From assembly GCF_030651615.1 (NCBI RefSeq), contig NZ_JAUSCG010000187.1, positions 1 to 6,575 on the forward strand: a DNA stretch of 6,575 bases, in the 5' to 3' direction. Below, piece after piece: positions 6,050-6,575 of this stretch. How positions within the stretch are numbered: the stretch's first letter is position 1; the number at the start of each line of letters is the position of its first letter. Origin of the DNA: Methanocalculus sp. (GTDB lineage Archaea; Halobacteriota; Methanomicrobia; Methanomicrobiales; Methanocorpusculaceae). Both the position numbers and the translations under genes were made by a program. The notes below the pieces were generated by a model. That model saw nothing but the letters and a program-made list of their open reading frames with translations. It was not told the DNA's origin and made no database searches.

Positions 6050-6575
6050 ATGGAGCAGCGAGTCAAACACCGGAAATATGGAATAGGTACCATCAAATCC
6101 GAAAAAAATTTCGGGTACGAGAAATGTGTTCATTTTGACAGTGGTCTCCACGCATGGATTCATCATGAGATGCTCACACCAGTCTCTGAGGATGAAACAT
6201 CAGATTCTACACCCATAGCTTACGATCCGCACTCTATTGAGTCTCTCGGTCACCACGACGATGAGGGGGCACTCTATACAAGTACCGGCAGAGACGTTTT
6301 CTCAATCTATTACGATGGTGAACCAGAAAGTACCTTGAGCGAACAGGAACCACTCCCTACCTTTGGGCTGGTAAGTAGCGGAGAGGAAAGCGTAAAAGAG
6401 GAGAGAAGGGAGAGAAAAGAGAGCGAAGGTCAGGAGAATGTCGTAAGCGAACAGGAACCACTCCCTGCCTTTGGGCTGGTAAGTAGCGGAGAGGAAAGCG
6501 TAAAAGAGGAGAGAAGGGAGAGAAAAGAGAGCGAAGGTCAGGAAAATGTCGTAAGCGAACAGGAACCACTCCCTG
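6050..6575 (+). CDS. tandem-repeat protein with N-terminal Tudor/SH3-like module (partial, leaves window)
   Basis: An open frame with no stop before the right edge; 175 complete codons are visible. Residues about 3-45 read RVKHRKYGIGTIKSEKN, then a CVHFDSGLHAWIHHEMLTPV stretch. The KHxxYGxGT...V.FD.G pattern recalls the small Tudor/SH3-like beta-barrel at the C-terminus of UvrD/PcrA-type helicases, known for protein or nucleic-acid contacts. Residues 46-96 are acidic and polar with no recognised domain. From residue 97 come 36-aa repeats beginning SEQEPLP, with an FGLVSSGEESV turn region and a charged part (KEERRERKESEGQ) likely to be helical. Two copies are complete and a third is cut. ATG 6050 is chosen for the GTGAT upstream and because the module starts at once; ATG 5996 is in frame but has its GGAAGG touching the ATG. 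Function unknown; the rest of the protein is outside the window. Confidence 0.8.
   Translation, partial: MEQRVKHRKYGIGTIKSEKNFGYEKCVHFDSGLHAWIHHEMLTPVSEDETSDSTPIAYDPHSIESLGHHDDEGALYTSTGRDVFSIYYDGEPESTLSEQEPLPTFGLVSSGEESVKEERRERKESEGQENVVSEQEPLPAFGLVSSGEESVKEERRERKESEGQENVVSEQEPLP
6338..6575 (+). repeat. 108-bp coding tandem repeat, 2.2 copies visible
   Basis: Units run 6338-6445, 6446-6553 and 6554 to the edge (22 nt). Copies 1 and 2 match at 106 of 108 bases. The two differences are A6359 versus G6467 (Thr to Ala) and G6436 versus A6544 (third base of a Glu codon, silent). The period is a multiple of three, so copy number can change without breaking the frame. Near-identity at silent positions points to recent duplication or ongoing homogenisation. 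The array continues beyond the window. Confidence 0.97.

Noticed and set aside
6357..6569. Minus-strand repeat frame (proline/arginine/leucine-rich)
   Set aside because: It is the antisense of the tandem repeat, open only because the repeat has no stop in that frame. The plus frame has a proper start and an N-terminal domain.
6338..6575. CRISPR-like array
   Set aside because: Units are contiguous 108-bp direct repeats with no unique spacers and an unbroken reading frame, so this is a coding tandem repeat.

Overview
The window most likely comes from a methanogenic archaeon, probably a Methanomicrobiales-type euryarchaeote. This is inferred from four things: a TATA-like element about 25 bases before a start codon with no room for a leader, anti-Shine-Dalgarno-compatible GGAG and GTGAT motifs before other starts, an NSS transporter beside a secreted C45-type hydrolase, and a secreted multi-domain protein of a style common in methanogens. 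No rRNA or tRNA fixes the taxonomy.

Left edge (1-312): a perfect 35-bp inverted repeat with a 22-nt spacer. Its right arm holds the ribosome binding site and first codons of a YgiT/MqsA-type zinc-finger antitoxin-like gene. Its left arm holds an exact mirrored copy of the same gene start, running leftward out of the window. The gap 313-423 separates the antitoxin gene from a convergent gene and holds a hairpin and a T-rich tract.

Minus-strand pair (424-3317): a secreted C45/acyl-transferase-like Ntn hydrolase (transcribed first) is followed 65 nt later by a sodium:neurotransmitter symporter family (NSS/SNF) transporter. One reading is that the hydrolase frees an amino acid or amine outside the cell and the transporter imports it; the substrate is not visible.

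Middle (3318-4510): about 1.2 kb without an intact gene. It contains the decayed 3' end of an IS200/IS605-type tnpB (zinc ribbon plus last RuvC motif) and a 7-bp hairpin downstream of it that may be left from the element end.

Right part (4511-6575): a 395-aa exported protein of unknown function (N-terminal hydrophobic segment, acidic linker, helical domain, DUF4352-like beta domain). After a 351-bp gap comes a gene that runs off the right edge. Its product starts with a small Tudor/SH3-like 'KHxxYGxGT' module and continues into nearly identical 36-aa (108-bp) tandem repeats, two complete and a third cut by the window end.

The two most unusual structures are the inverted repeat built around the antitoxin gene start and the almost perfect coding tandem repeat at the right edge. 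Both reach or abut the window edges, so flanking sequence is needed to interpret them.
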